Assembly (NCBI RefSeq): GCF_003387075.1
Contig: NZ_QUMQ01000001.1
Span: 3,720,001 to 3,784,000 of the forward strand
Direction of reading: 5' to 3'
From: Asanoa ferruginea
GTDB lineage: Bacteria; Actinomycetota; Actinomycetes; Mycobacteriales; Micromonosporaceae
DNA length: 64,000 bases
Part shown: piece by piece, positions 1 to 9,275 of the stretch
Numbering within the stretch: position 1 is the first letter of the stretch
Layout: each line of letters opens with the position of its first letter
Position numbers and translations under genes: made by a program
The notes under the pieces: model-generated
Database searches by the model: none
What the model was told of the DNA's origin: nothing
What the model saw: the letters and a program-made list of their open reading frames with translations, nothing else

Positions 1-1
1 G

Positions 2-1765
2 GGAAGAACCTCGGACGATGAGGTCCAAGACCCGACAATTTCGCTACCCAGGCAGCTGCGCTCCTGCCACGTCGCGCTGGGCGACGACATGGAGATCAGG
101 CTGCACTTCTGGGACGTGGAGACCTCACGCAAGGCTCTCGGCGCTCGGGGGAGTAGCTCTGCTTGGCGCAACTTCGACATCGACATCCCACGCGACGGCG
201 GGATCGCCGACTTGCTTGCCGAGGCTCAGCGGCCCGACCGTAGGTTCGATGGGGTCATCTGCGAATCCATCGACCGCATCGCACGGCTGACCTACCAGAG
301 CACGAAGATCGAACACGACCTCGAACAGCTTGGCATTCCGCTGATTGCCGCGGACGAGCCGGTTATGCGATCAGCGCGGACGGGCCGCATCGAGAAGAAG
401 GCCGGCATGGTGCTGCTGCGCCGCGCCAAGCAAGGTGTCGCCGAGTGGTACGTGCTCGAAATGCTGGAGAAGTCCCGCAATGGCATCGAGATCCACACGG
501 ACCAGGGCTTTAACGTCGGCAAGCCGCCCTACGGTTACCGCGCCGAGCGAATCCGCCACCCGGTTCCTGCCAAACGAGCCGAGGGCAAGCACAAGACCAA
601 GCTCACGCCCGATACCGTGCGCGGCCCGGTCGTCACGCGAATCTTCGAGATGCGCGCCAACGACGGTCTCTCCTACCGCATGATCGCCAGCAGGTTGAAC
701 GAGGACCTCACTGAGAACCCACCACCGGAGCCGGTTGACCCCACCCGAGCGCTGGGCCGATGGAGCCCGCCATCGGTGCGCGAGATCCTGCTCAACCCGA
801 AGTACACCGGTCACATGGTCTGGAACCGCCGCGCCACCAAGGACAAGCAAAGTCCCGGCAAGTTGAACCCGCGTGACGAGTGGGTCATCTCCAGTCGCCC
901 CGTACACGAGGCGCTCGTAGACGTCGAACTCTTCCTCGCCGCGCAGCCCACGCCACGGCGACGCGACAGGGCCCGTGCGGATCTTGGCGCGATGGCCCTC
1001 AACCCACATCGACAGACGAAAAGCGTCTACCGCCTTCGGTCCTACGTGTACTGCTCACCCTGCGGAACGCGCATGCACGGCAAACGCAACCACGCCGGCA
1101 CCCCCTACAGCTACTGCCAGCCTCGGGGACGAGTCCGTCCGGACGGCCACCCCGCCACCGTATGGGTCAACGAGCGCAAACTCACCGATGTCGTGTCCCA
1201 CTTCTTTAACACCCACGTTCTCGGACCCGACCGCGTCCAACTCGTCGCGGCAAGCCTGCCCGCGGCCGCAACACACGCCGCCGCAGCCCACCGCCAAGCG
1301 GAGATCGTCTTAGAACGACGGGTGGCCGAGCTCGAAAGGTCAGCCGACAACCTGCTTCGTGCCCTGGAGAGAAACGCTGACGCCGATGGCCACTTTTTCG
1401 CACGCATGAACCGCCGCGTCAAAGAGCTTGATCGGGAGATGGCAGAGGCGGCCAACGCCCTCGCCGCACACCGTGCGGCGGCGCCTGAACCGCCGACCAA
1501 CGATGTCTCCCTGCTCGACCTGCTACCGCTGGTCGAGATCGATCTCAACGAGCTGGCGGCCGACCGCCTCCGCAGGTTCCTCGACGCCTTCCGGGTCGAG
1601 ATCCACTACGACCACCGCAGCCGACGCGCAACACTCAAGGCCGAGATCAGCGGACAACTGATCGAGGAACTTACCCGGGTGGCGAACTGGGGACAGCCAA
1701 CACCAGAACGCGGAAACGGGGAGGACTCACACGCTGGCGACACCGCAGCGCACAGTTTAAGGAAG
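2..1765 (+). CDS. Large serine recombinase/integrase, 5' end outside window, no own stop codon before the tRNA
   Basis: Site-specific recombinase of the large serine integrase family, which cuts and rejoins attachment sites through a serine-DNA link. The frame is open from the window edge and already reads GRTSDDEVQDP, which fits the catalytic-serine motif of the resolvase domain (Ser at bases 11-13), so the true start lies just upstream. The remaining resolvase domain is followed by the recombinase domain (about bases 490-900), a Cys-rich zinc-ribbon (YCSPCG near 1050, second Cys near 1117), a coiled coil (about 1290-1470) and a C-terminal tail. No stop occurs before the tRNA; the frame runs on through the antisense tRNA and into the next gene, stopping only at 2554. 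I end the feature at the tRNA. Position against the tRNA 3' end suggests the integrase of an element joined here. Recognition is firm; the 3' limit is inference. Confidence 0.75.
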
Positions 1766-1837
1766 TGCCCCCGGCAGGATTCGAACCTGCGCCCCCGCCT
1801 CCGGAGGGCGGTGCTCTATCCCCTGAGCTACGGGGGC
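1766..1837 (-). tRNA. tRNA-Arg, anticodon CCG
   Basis: On the minus strand the acceptor GCCCCCG pairs with CGGGGGC, followed by discriminator A. The D arm reads GCTC...GAGC, the anticodon stem CCGCC/GGCGG encloses the loop CTCCGGA with anticodon CCG, and the T arm GCAGG/CCTGC encloses TTCGAAT. CCA is not encoded. The recombinase gene lies against the 3' end, the usual side for integrating elements. The spurious peptides that such tRNAs give in the plus-strand frames are not genes. Confidence 0.93.
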
Positions 1838-2008
1838 TCAGCGACCGAGAAAGAGTACCAGGGATCCGACCGGCGGCGTTCGGTGGCACCCGGGAGGTGC
1901 CTTATCCGGGGTCCGAGCTGCGGCGGAAGCTGTCTCTTCAGTGGATGCGCCGGGTGTCGGCCGCCGAGAAGCATGTGTCGTCCGGGCAAATACGGAGGCT
2001 GGGGGATC

Positions 2009-2554
2009 ATGCGTTGGCGGCCCGCGCTCGCACTCACCGCTGTGGCGGTGGTTGCTGCCCTGCTGGGCGGTGTGGGGCCTGCCTGGGCTGATCAACTGGC
2101 CCCTGGTGCCGGAGAACCGGCACCCGCGGCCCGGCACAACCCGATCATGGCGGCCGCGCCGATGCGGCCGGCGGAGGTGACCGCGGAGAGCGACAGCGCC
2201 CCAACGGCATCCCCGCCCAAGCCGGAACTCGCGCCAGCGCCGGCCGGCCCCGCGACGATCCGCGACGCGATCGTCAACGTCGCCGTGAACGGGGCGGTCG
2301 CGGGCGCCAACCGGTCAGCCGGCCGTCAGGCGGCCCTGCGCAGTGATGTGCTGCCGCCGACCGTTCTGCCTACCGCCACCGCGGTCGTGCCCAGCGGGGG
2401 ATCGGGCACCGGCGGCGGAGACGGCGACACTGACCCCCAGGCCACCGGAATGGCCGTCGGCAGCGTCCTGTTGATCGGCGTTGGGCTGATCGCCGCGGGT
2501 GTCGCCCTCGTCGGACTGCGCAACCGCCGGGAGACCGCCGACCACGGACACTAA
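2009..2554 (+). CDS. Small exported protein with signal peptide and C-terminal membrane anchor
   Basis: A 181-residue protein of unknown function. The ATG at 2009 is preceded by GGAGG at a good distance and opens a classical signal peptide: MRWRP, a hydrophobic stretch of about 18 residues, then GPAWA before DQ, a likely signal peptidase site. The middle is rich in Ala, Pro and Ser without a recognised domain. Near the C-terminus a Gly/Asp-rich linker leads into one hydrophobic helix (about residues 148-170) followed by RNRR, so the product is probably held in the membrane with its body outside. It is in the same frame as the recombinase upstream, with no stop between them, but the strong ribosome site and signal peptide argue for an independent gene. 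Its stop overlaps the stop of the convergent gene in a shared CTAA. Confidence 0.7.
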   Translation: MRWRPALALTAVAVVAALLGGVGPAWADQLAPGAGEPAPAARHNPIMAAAPMRPAEVTAESDSAPTASPPKPELAPAPAGPATIRDAIVNVAVNGAVAGANRSAGRQAALRSDVLPPTVLPTATAVVPSGGSGTGGGDGDTDPQATGMAVGSVLLIGVGLIAAGVALVGLRNRRETADHGH

Positions 2555-3225
2555 CGCCGCTCGCAGCTCGGCATCGGGTGGATCACCACCCGGTGGATGA
2601 GCCGGCGCGGAAGCTGCCAGGTCGCCCAGGAGCCGTCCACGATGGCGTGTGCGGTGCGGTCGCGGGTCAGCCGGGTCAGGAAGGCGCGCGGTAGCGCCGC
2701 CAGCGGGCCGCCAGGGGCGATCATGAAGCTGATCCGGGTGCGGCCAGGCGGGCCGGCGACGGAAGTGACAACGTCGGCGGCAGGCGTGACGCCGCAGAGG
2801 CGGGTCCGCCCGACCCAGTGCACCTCCGCCCGGTGCGCGGCCGCCGTTTCCGCGATCGCCGGGTAGGCGCTGGTCATCCACTGCGCCACAGCGCCCGCGC
2901 ACATCGGGCAGGCGCGGTCGACGGGGTCGCGGGCGACCGCGCCCCAGGCGGACAGCAACCGGTTCACCCGAGCGGGCGACAGGGTGGCCCCGGAAAGGCC
3001 AGAGGCCAGGGCGCCGACGGTACGGCGGGTCCAAAGGTCGCCCGGCAGGTCCAGATCGGCGGGGAAGCGGCCGCGGATCGTGTCTATCAGTGCGAGTTCT
3101 TGCGGGCGGGTGAGTGTGACCACCCGCCCGGCGCGTGGGCCGGCGGCCAGCGCGCCGTCACCACCGATGCGCTCGCGTCGGCACCAACTCAGCGCCGAGC
3201 TGCGCGGGTCGAGAAGTGCCCCCAT
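2551..3225 (-). CDS. Degenerate IS630-family transposase-like protein, catalytic residues lost
   Basis: The 224-residue product follows the IS630 transposase pattern: LTRPQE...LIDTIRGRFP, LWTRRTVGALASGL, a helix-turn-helix ending LLSAWG, then YPAIAETAAAHRAEVHW. In active members the next residues form the first catalytic Asp in a DE pair; here they read VGRT. The second Asp block, normally (V/I)DN or DGHPAH, reads VDGSWATWQ, and the region carrying the third acidic residue is absent. No terminal inverted repeats were seen. The frame is nevertheless uninterrupted, so the protein may be kept for DNA binding rather than transposition, or be a young relic. It lies downstream of the DUF305 gene in the same direction with a 45-bp gap. 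Family assignment is by pattern recognition only, and the start is uncertain. Confidence 0.6.
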   Translation of the reverse strand: MGALLDPRSSALSWCRRERIGGDGALAAGPRAGRVVTLTRPQELALIDTIRGRFPADLDLPGDLWTRRTVGALASGLSGATLSPARVNRLLSAWGAVARDPVDRACPMCAGAVAQWMTSAYPAIAETAAAHRAEVHWVGRTRLCGVTPAADVVTSVAGPPGRTRISFMIAPGGPLAALPRAFLTRLTRDRTAHAIVDGSWATWQLPRRLIHRVVIHPMPSCERR

Positions 3226-3270
3226 GTTCGTTCAACGACGGTCACCACGGGGGGTAACGGACCAACTACG

Positions 3271-3933
3271 CTAAGCGCCGATCTTGGTGAGGATTTGCTG
3301 GATGAACTCGAGTTCGGCGCGCTGGTTGTTGGCCATCGCCTGGGCCAGCCAGGTGACGTCGCCCTCGTGGGAGACGGCCAGGATGCCGTCGACCATGTGG
3401 ATGCCGCCCAGGTGATGTTGCTGCATCAGGTGCAGGAAGAGCTGGTCGAAGTCGGCGCCCGTGGCGTTGCGCAACCTCGTCATGTCTTCGGCGCTGGCCA
3501 TGCCGGGCATGAGGCCGTTCTTCATGAGGCTGGCGCCGTCTTTCATCCAGCTCATCGGCGGCTTGTGCCCGGTCGGCTCGAGGTTCCACTCGCGCAGCCA
3601 GGTCTGCATCATGCCGATCTGGGCCTGCTGCGCCTGGACGATCTCGCCCGCCAGCAGGCGCAGGTCGGGCTGGGTGCTCTTGTTGAGCGCCAGCATCGAC
3701 ATCTCGACGGCCTGGGCGTGGTGGGTCGACATGTCGCGGGCGAAGCCCGCCTCGACCGAGTCGTCGCCGGGGTGGCTGCGCGAGTGCGCGAACCACCCCG
3801 CTCCGAAGACGGCTATGAGCACGAGCACGGCGGCGACGACCGCGGCCGCGATGGTCAGCGGACGCCGCCCCCGCGGAACAACCGGGTCGGACTCGACACC
3901 ATTAACCACGGGATCGTCGTACGTCGTGCTCAT
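3271..3933 (-). CDS. DUF305 membrane-anchored protein
   Basis: A 220-residue protein with a short basic cytoplasmic N-terminus, one transmembrane helix (about residues 26-48) and an extracytoplasmic DUF305 domain, a four-helix ferritin-like fold of unknown function. Two His/Met-rich segments typical of the family are present: FARDMSTHHAQAVEM (about residues 64-78) and LHLMQQHHLGGIHM (about 167-180). Such residues could bind a metal, possibly copper, but that is inference. It starts 3 bp after the stop of the DUF3105 gene, so the two are co-transcribed, and this pair sits next to argS. Confidence 0.88.
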   Translation of the reverse strand: MSTTYDDPVVNGVESDPVVPRGRRPLTIAAAVVAAVLVLIAVFGAGWFAHSRSHPGDDSVEAGFARDMSTHHAQAVEMSMLALNKSTQPDLRLLAGEIVQAQQAQIGMMQTWLREWNLEPTGHKPPMSWMKDGASLMKNGLMPGMASAEDMTRLRNATGADFDQLFLHLMQQHHLGGIHMVDGILAVSHEGDVTWLAQAMANNQRAELEFIQQILTKIGA

Positions 3934-3936
3934 TGA

Positions 3937-4746
3937 TCACTGCCCTTGTGGCTGCTGGAGCTCCCGGGGGGTCGTCCCGGTCGCGGTCACGCCGCCCGAG
4001 CAGCCGACGCCGGGTTCCATCGTGGCGTTGGTCCGCAGCGCGCGGATGAAGTCGTCGATCCGCTTGTCGCTCGCGTTGTCGACCTTGAGCTGGTATCCCC
4101 AGGCCTGGAGCGAGATCGGCTTGTCGAGCCCCGGGAAGGGGCTCATCATCGTGAACTCCTGGCCCTGCACCTTGGATGCGAGCGCGTCGACCTGATCCTT
4201 GGGCAGGTCAGGCCGGTAGGTGACCCAGACCGCGCCGTGCTCGAGGCTGTGCACCGCGTTCTCGTTGGCGATCTGCGCGTCGTAGACGTCGCCCATGCAG
4301 TTCTGCCAGCTCACGTTGTGGTCACCGGCGACCGGGGGCGACTGCGGGTATTGGATCGAGCCGCTCTTGTGCGATCGGGTGTCGACGAGCTTGGGGTCGG
4401 ACTTGCGGAAGTTGGCGATGCCGGGGATGCCGTCGGCCTTGTCCTGCCAGGTCTTGGGGCCGACCGTGACGGCGTAGACGCCGTACCCGATGATCGCCGC
4501 CGCGATGACACCCACGGCCGCGAACAGCGCGATCGGGCCCCAGCTGCGGCCCTGGCTGACCTTCACGGGGGTCACGGGCTTGCGCGGGCGGCCACCGCCA
4601 CCCGGTCGGGCGCCACCGGTGGGTCGGCCACCGCCACCACCACCGGGGCGTGCGGACGGGGGTCGCCCCGCACCGGCCGTGGCCTTCTTGGCTGCGGGTG
4701 GCGCGGTCTGACGGCTCGAGTCGCCGGCCGGAGTGCTGATGCTCAT
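3937..4746 (-). CDS. DUF3105 membrane protein with Gly/Pro-rich cytoplasmic tail
   Basis: A 269-residue protein. The first 68 residues are low-complexity (Gly, Pro, Arg, Ala) and presumably disordered in the cytoplasm. One transmembrane helix follows (about 70-93), then an extracytoplasmic DUF3105 domain with the family's conserved features: PPVAGDHN, WQNCMGD, the HSLEHGAVWV block and a second Cys in GVGCSGG near the C-terminus, so a disulfide between the two Cys is possible. Function is unknown. It is the first gene of the minus-strand unit that continues with the DUF305 gene. Its start lies about 96 bp from the divergent argS start, so both promoters share that interval. Confidence 0.88.
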   Translation of the reverse strand: MSISTPAGDSSRQTAPPAAKKATAGAGRPPSARPGGGGGGRPTGGARPGGGGRPRKPVTPVKVSQGRSWGPIALFAAVGVIAAAIIGYGVYAVTVGPKTWQDKADGIPGIANFRKSDPKLVDTRSHKSGSIQYPQSPPVAGDHNVSWQNCMGDVYDAQIANENAVHSLEHGAVWVTYRPDLPKDQVDALASKVQGQEFTMMSPFPGLDKPISLQAWGYQLKVDNASDKRIDDFIRALRTNATMEPGVGCSGGVTATGTTPRELQQPQGQ

Positions 4747-4830
4747 GGTGCCTCGTCAGGTCGGTCGGTGATGGGGGGATGCATCATCGGGCGCGCAGGG
4801 TCGCCACCGAGTGACAGAGTCTACCCCCGC

Positions 4831-4836
4831 TAGCAT
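4831..4836 (+). promoter_or_regulatory. Predicted -10 element for leaderless argS
   Basis: TAGCAT ends 6 bases before the GTG start of argS and there is no ribosome binding site between, the arrangement expected for a leaderless actinobacterial transcript. No convincing -35 box at normal spacing. Confidence 0.45.
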
Positions 4837-4842
4837 GGATCA

Positions 4843-6507
4843 GTGACTCCCGCCAACCTCGCCGAGGTCGTGCTCGCCGCGGCCCGCACCGTGTTCTCCG
4901 CCCGCGGACTCGATCAGTCCACGCTGCCCGAGACGGTGACGGTCGAGCGACCCCGCAACCCCGAGCACGGCGACTATGCCGCCACGCTGGCACTTCAGCT
5001 CGCGAAGAAGATCGGTGTGCCGCCGCGCGAGCTCGCTGGGGAGATCGCCGAGCAGCTCGGCCGCGCGCCAGGTATCAAATCGGTAGAGATCGCTGGACCG
5101 GGCTTCCTCAACATCCGGCTCGACGCCGCGGCCGCCGGCCTGCTGGCCAGTGGGGTGGTCGAGGCAGGGGAGGCCTACGGGCACACTGACCGCTTCGCGG
5201 GCCAGCGGGTCAACCTGGAGTTCGTCTCGGCCAACCCGACCGGGCCGGTGCACATCGGCGGCGTCCGCTGGGCCGCCGTCGGCGACGCGCTGAGCCGGCT
5301 GCTCCGCGCGACCGGCGCCGAGGTGACCACCGAGTACTACTTCAACGACGCCGGCTCCCAGATCGACCGGTTCGCCCGGTCACTGCGGGCCGCCGCGCTG
5401 GGCGAGCCCACGCCGGAAGACGGCTACCGGGGCGCCTACATCGGCGAGATCGCCAGCACGGTCGCCGAGGTGCACCCCGACGCGCTGACCGCGCCAGAGC
5501 CGGAGAGCCTGGAGACGTTCCGGGTCGCCGGCGTCGCGATCATGTTCGACGAGATCAAGAGCTCGCTCGTCGACTTCGGCGTCAATTTCGACGTCTATTT
5601 CAACGAGAAGCAGTTGCACGACCAGGGCGAGCTCGACCTCGCGCTGGAGCGGCTGCGGGCACAGGGCCACGTCTTCGAGGCCGACGGCGCGGTCTGGCTG
5701 CGCACCACCGACTTCGGCGACGACAAGGACCGGGTGCTGCGCAAGTCCGACGGCGACTGGACCTACTTCGCCGGTGACTGCGCCTACTACCTCGACAAGC
5801 GCGCGCGGGGCTTCGACCGGGTGGTCATCATGCTCGGCGCCGACCACCACGGCTACGTCGGCCGGATGCGGGCGATGTCGGCGTGCTTCGGCGACGACCC
5901 CGACGCCAACCTGGAAATCCTCATCGGACAGTTGGTCAACCTGCTCGAAAACGGCGAGGCGCTGCGGATGTCGAAGCGCGCGGGCACCACGCTGACCCTC
6001 GAAGACCTGGTCGAGAAGATCGGCGTCGACGCCGCGCGCTACGCGCTGGCCCGGTTCTCCAGCGACTCACCGATCGACATCGACGTCGACCTGTGGACCC
6101 GGTCGACCCGCGACAACCCGGTCTACTACGTGCAATACGTGGCCGCGCGCACCGCGAGCGTGGCCCGCAACGCCGCCGAGGTCGGGCTGACCCGCGGCTC
6201 CGGCGATGCGTTCCACCCCGAGCTGCTCGACCACGAGAAGGAGCTCGACCTGCTCAAGTCGCTGGGTGACTACCCGGCGGTGGTCGCCACGGCGGCCGAG
6301 CTGCGCGAGCCCCACCGGGTGGCGCGCTACCTGGAAGACCTGGCCGGTGCCTACCACCGGTTCTATGACAACTGCCGGGTTCTGCCCCGGGGCGACGAGG
6401 AGATCACCGACACGCATCGCGCGCGGCTGTGGCTCAACGACGCCACCCGCACAGTGATCGCCAATGGGCTCGGCCTGCTCGGCGTGACCGCACCAGAACG
6501 GATGTAA
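4843..6507 (+). CDS. argS: Arginyl-tRNA synthetase
   Basis: Charges tRNA-Arg with arginine in the cytoplasm. The 554-residue length is normal for class I ArgRS. An N-terminal Arg-tRNA-synthetase domain (about 1-85) precedes the catalytic core with [14 protein letters not shown] (about 127-140, the HIGH-type motif), YYFNDAG, and the KMSK-type motif MSKRAG (about 376-381). The C-terminal DALR anticodon-binding domain ends in [13 protein letters not shown]. The start is GTG at 4843, supported by the leaderless promoter arrangement. lysA begins 8 bp after the stop, so argS, lysA and hom form one operon, an arrangement common in actinobacteria. Confidence 0.97.
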   Translation: MTPANLAEVVLAAARTVFSARGLDQSTLPETVTVERPRNPEHGDYAATLALQLAKKIGVPPRELAGEIAEQLGRAPGIKSVEIAGPGFLNIRLDAAAAGLLASGVVEAGEAYGHTDRFAGQRVNLEFVSANPTGPVHIGGVRWAAVGDALSRLLRATGAEVTTEYYFNDAGSQIDRFARSLRAAALGEPTPEDGYRGAYIGEIASTVAEVHPDALTAPEPESLETFRVAGVAIMFDEIKSSLVDFGVNFDVYFNEKQLHDQGELDLALERLRAQGHVFEADGAVWLRTTDFGDDKDRVLRKSDGDWTYFAGDCAYYLDKRARGFDRVVIMLGADHHGYVGRMRAMSACFGDDPDANLEILIGQLVNLLENGEALRMSKRAGTTLTLEDLVEKIGVDAARYALARFSSDSPIDIDVDLWTRSTRDNPVYYVQYVAARTASVARNAAEVGLTRGSGDAFHPELLDHEKELDLLKSLGDYPAVVATAAELREPHRVARYLEDLAGAYHRFYDNCRVLPRGDEEITDTHRARLWLNDATRTVIANGLGLLGVTAPERM

Positions 6508-6515
6508 CAAGGAAC

Positions 6516-7898
6516 ATGAGGGCGCACGAAGCTGGCGCGCTGCACGGGGACTTCGGCCAGGGCCCTGCCTGGCTACGTACCCCCGATGATGTCAACGCGT
6601 TGGTTCCGCAACTGTGGCCGAGCGGCGTGACCCGCGACGAACGCGGCGCACTCGCCGTCGCGGGCCTCAGCGTCGAGCGGATCCGGGCCGAATACGGCAC
6701 CCCTGCCTACGTACTCGATGAAGATGATCTTCGGTCTCGGGCTCGCGACTTCAAAGCCGCGTTCGCGGGGCACGACATCTACTACGCGGGCAAGGCGTTC
6801 CTGTGTCGGGCGGTGGTGCGCGCGATCGACGAGGAGGGCCTCTTCCTCGACGTGTGCACCGGCGGCGAGTTGGCCACCGCGCTCTCGGCCGGGATGCCGC
6901 CGGAGCGGATCGGCTTCCACGGCAACAACAAGTCGCTTTCCGAGCTGTCGCGGGCCGTCGACGCGGGTGTCGGCCGGATCATCGTCGACTCGTTCGACGA
7001 GATCGACCGGCTGACGGCGCTGGCGCGCGAGAAGAACATTCGCCAGGCTGTTCTGGTACGGGTGACCGTCGGCGTCGAGGCGCACACCCACGAGTTCATC
7101 GCCACCGCGCACGAGGACCAGAAGTTCGGCTTCTCGGTCGGCGGGGGAGCGGCGTTCAAGGCGGTCTGCAAGATCCTCGACGACGACGTGCTCGACCTGC
7201 GCGGGCTGCACTCGCACATCGGCTCCCAGATCTTCGACGCCAGCGGTTTCGAGGTCGCCGCGCGGCGGGTGCTCGCGCTGCAGGCGCAGATCCGCGACGC
7301 GCGCGGCGTCGAGTTGCCGGAGATCGACCTGGGCGGCGGCTTCGGCATCGCCTACACGACCCAGGACGACCCGTCGACGCCCGCCGATCTGGCCGACCGC
7401 ATGCTCAAGATCGTCGACGACGAGTGCGCCGCGCTCGACCTGGCCACCCCCAAGCTGTCGATCGAGCCCGGCCGCGCCATCGTCGGCCCCGCGATGTTCA
7501 CGCTCTACGAGGTCGGCACCGTCAAAGATGTCGATGGACTGCGGACCTACGTCAGCGTCGACGGGGGAATGAGCGACAACATCAGGACAGCGTTGTACGA
7601 CGCTTCCTACTCCGCCACCGTCGCCGGGCGCGCATCGACCGCCGACCCGATCCTTGCCCGGGTGGTGGGAAAACATTGTGAGTCCGGGGACATCGTGGTG
7701 AAGGATGAATTCCTGCCCGCTGACGTGCAGCCCGGAGATCTTCTTGCCGTGCCCGGCACCGGCGCCTATTGCCGGAGCATGGCCAGCAACTACAACCACG
7801 TGCCCCGTCCCCCGGTGGTCGCCGTCCGCGGCGGCGAGGCACGGGTGATCGTCCGGCGGGAGACCGAAGCCGACCTCCTGGCATTGGATGTGGGATGA
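6516..7898 (+). CDS. lysA: Diaminopimelate decarboxylase
   Basis: Last step of lysine synthesis: decarboxylates meso-diaminopimelate to L-lysine using pyridoxal phosphate. The 460-residue product has the alanine-racemase-like barrel with the PLP lysine in YYAGKAFLC (about residue 92), the phosphate loop GGGFGIAY, EPGRAIVG, and the CESGD block of the second domain that completes the active site of the partner subunit. The start chosen is the ATG at 6516 with AAGGA just upstream; an in-frame open stretch continues upstream inside argS but lacks family sequence. The stop overlaps the hom start as ATGA, indicating translational coupling. Confidence 0.96.
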   Translation: MRAHEAGALHGDFGQGPAWLRTPDDVNALVPQLWPSGVTRDERGALAVAGLSVERIRAEYGTPAYVLDEDDLRSRARDFKAAFAGHDIYYAGKAFLCRAVVRAIDEEGLFLDVCTGGELATALSAGMPPERIGFHGNNKSLSELSRAVDAGVGRIIVDSFDEIDRLTALAREKNIRQAVLVRVTVGVEAHTHEFIATAHEDQKFGFSVGGGAAFKAVCKILDDDVLDLRGLHSHIGSQIFDASGFEVAARRVLALQAQIRDARGVELPEIDLGGGFGIAYTTQDDPSTPADLADRMLKIVDDECAALDLATPKLSIEPGRAIVGPAMFTLYEVGTVKDVDGLRTYVSVDGGMSDNIRTALYDASYSATVAGRASTADPILARVVGKHCESGDIVVKDEFLPADVQPGDLLAVPGTGAYCRSMASNYNHVPRPPVVAVRGGEARVIVRRETEADLLALDVG

Positions 7899-9262
7899 AG
7901 ACTGTGTCGCTAAAGGCGCCTGGACCTTCGGTCGGCGCAGAGCAAACCGCGGATGGGGAAAAGGGGAGTGTCCGGATCGCCCTGCTCGGCTGCGGCACAG
8001 TTGGGACCGAGGTCGTGCGCCTGCTGCACGAGCAGGCCACCGACCTGACCGCGCGGGTCGGCGCGCAGCTGGAGATCGTCGGCATCGCGGTGCGGCGCCC
8101 CGGGCGCGACCGCGGCGACCTGCCGGTCGACCCGGCCCTGTTCACCACCGACGCGCTCGGCCTGGTCAAGCGCGAAGACGTCGACGTGGTGGTCGAGGTG
8201 GTCGGCGGCATCGAGCCGGCCCGCACCTGGCTGGTCGAGTCACTGCGCCGCGGCAAGAGCGTGGTCACCGCCAACAAGGCACTGCTGGCCGAAGACGGCG
8301 GCACACTGCACGACGCGGCCACGGAAGGCGCGGCAGACCTCTACTACGAGGCGGCCGTCGCGGGCGCGATCCCGCTGCTGCGCCCGCTGCGCGAGTCGTT
8401 GCAGGGCGACACGATCACCCGGGTGACCGGCATCGTCAACGGCACGACCAACTTCATCCTCTCGGCGATGGACGAGACGGGCGCCGGCTTCGAGGAGGCA
8501 CTCGAAGAGGCGACCGCGCTGGGCTACGCCGAGGCCGACCCGACCGCCGACGTCGAGGGCTTCGACGCGGCGGCGAAGGCGTCGATCCTGGCTTCGCTGG
8601 CGTTCCACACCCGGGTCGGCGCGGCCGACGTCTACCGCGAGGGCATCACCGCGGTGAGCGCCCGCGACGTGGCCAGCGCCAAGCAGATGGGCTGCACGAT
8701 CAAGCTCTTGTGCATCGCCACCCGCGCCCTCGACAACGAGGGCCGGCCGTCGGTGAGCGTGCGCGTCCACCCGGCGATGATCCCCCGCAGCCACCCCTTG
8801 GCCAGCGTCGGCGACGCGTTCAACGCGGTGTTCGTCGAGGCCGAGGCGGCCGGGCAACTGATGTTCTACGGCCGCGGTGCCGGCGGCGCGCCGACGGCGA
8901 GCGCGGTGCTCGGCGACCTGGTGGCGGTGGCCCGCAACCACCTGGCCGGCACGCGGGCGGCCAGCGAATCGTCCTACGCGGCGCTGCCCATCCGCCCGAT
9001 GGGCGAGGCGGTCACCCGCTACCACGTGAGCCTCGACGTGGCCGACCGCGCCGGCGTGCTCGCCACGGTGGCCGGCATCTTCGCCAAGCACGACGTCTCG
9101 ATCGCGACCGTCCGCCAGTCGGGCCGGGGCGATGACGCCGTCCTGGTGATCGTCACGCACGGCGCACCTGATGCCGCCCTGGCCGCGACGGTCGAGGAGC
9201 TGCGAGGCCTGGAGTTCGTCCGGGCCATCGCCAGCGTCCTGAGGGTTGAGGGCTCGGTCTAA
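7895..9262 (+). CDS. hom: Homoserine dehydrogenase
   Basis: Reduces aspartate semialdehyde to homoserine, the branch toward threonine and methionine. The 455-residue protein has an N-terminal Rossmann fold (GCGTVGTEV, about residues 32-40), the catalytic domain with GIVNGTTNFIL, and a C-terminal ACT domain (about 375-450, beginning YHVSLDVADRAGVLATVAG) that normally gives allosteric control by threonine. The ATG at 7895 overlaps the lysA stop. In many actinobacteria thrC and thrB follow directly; here 2.9 kb of repeats and two unrelated genes intervene before thrC, and thrB lies almost 10 kb away. Confidence 0.97.
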   Translation: MKTVSLKAPGPSVGAEQTADGEKGSVRIALLGCGTVGTEVVRLLHEQATDLTARVGAQLEIVGIAVRRPGRDRGDLPVDPALFTTDALGLVKREDVDVVVEVVGGIEPARTWLVESLRRGKSVVTANKALLAEDGGTLHDAATEGAADLYYEAAVAGAIPLLRPLRESLQGDTITRVTGIVNGTTNFILSAMDETGAGFEEALEEATALGYAEADPTADVEGFDAAAKASILASLAFHTRVGAADVYREGITAVSARDVASAKQMGCTIKLLCIATRALDNEGRPSVSVRVHPAMIPRSHPLASVGDAFNAVFVEAEAAGQLMFYGRGAGGAPTASAVLGDLVAVARNHLAGTRAASESSYAALPIRPMGEAVTRYHVSLDVADRAGVLATVAGIFAKHDVSIATVRQSGRGDDAVLVIVTHGAPDAALAATVEELRGLEFVRAIASVLRVEGSV

Positions 9263-9275
9263 CTCAGCCCGCCGC

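Noticed and set aside
1765-2091. Open frame beginning MPPAGFEPAP over the tRNA
   Set aside because: This peptide is the well-known translation of an antisense tRNA and recurs wherever such tRNAs sit; it has no ribosome site or domain.
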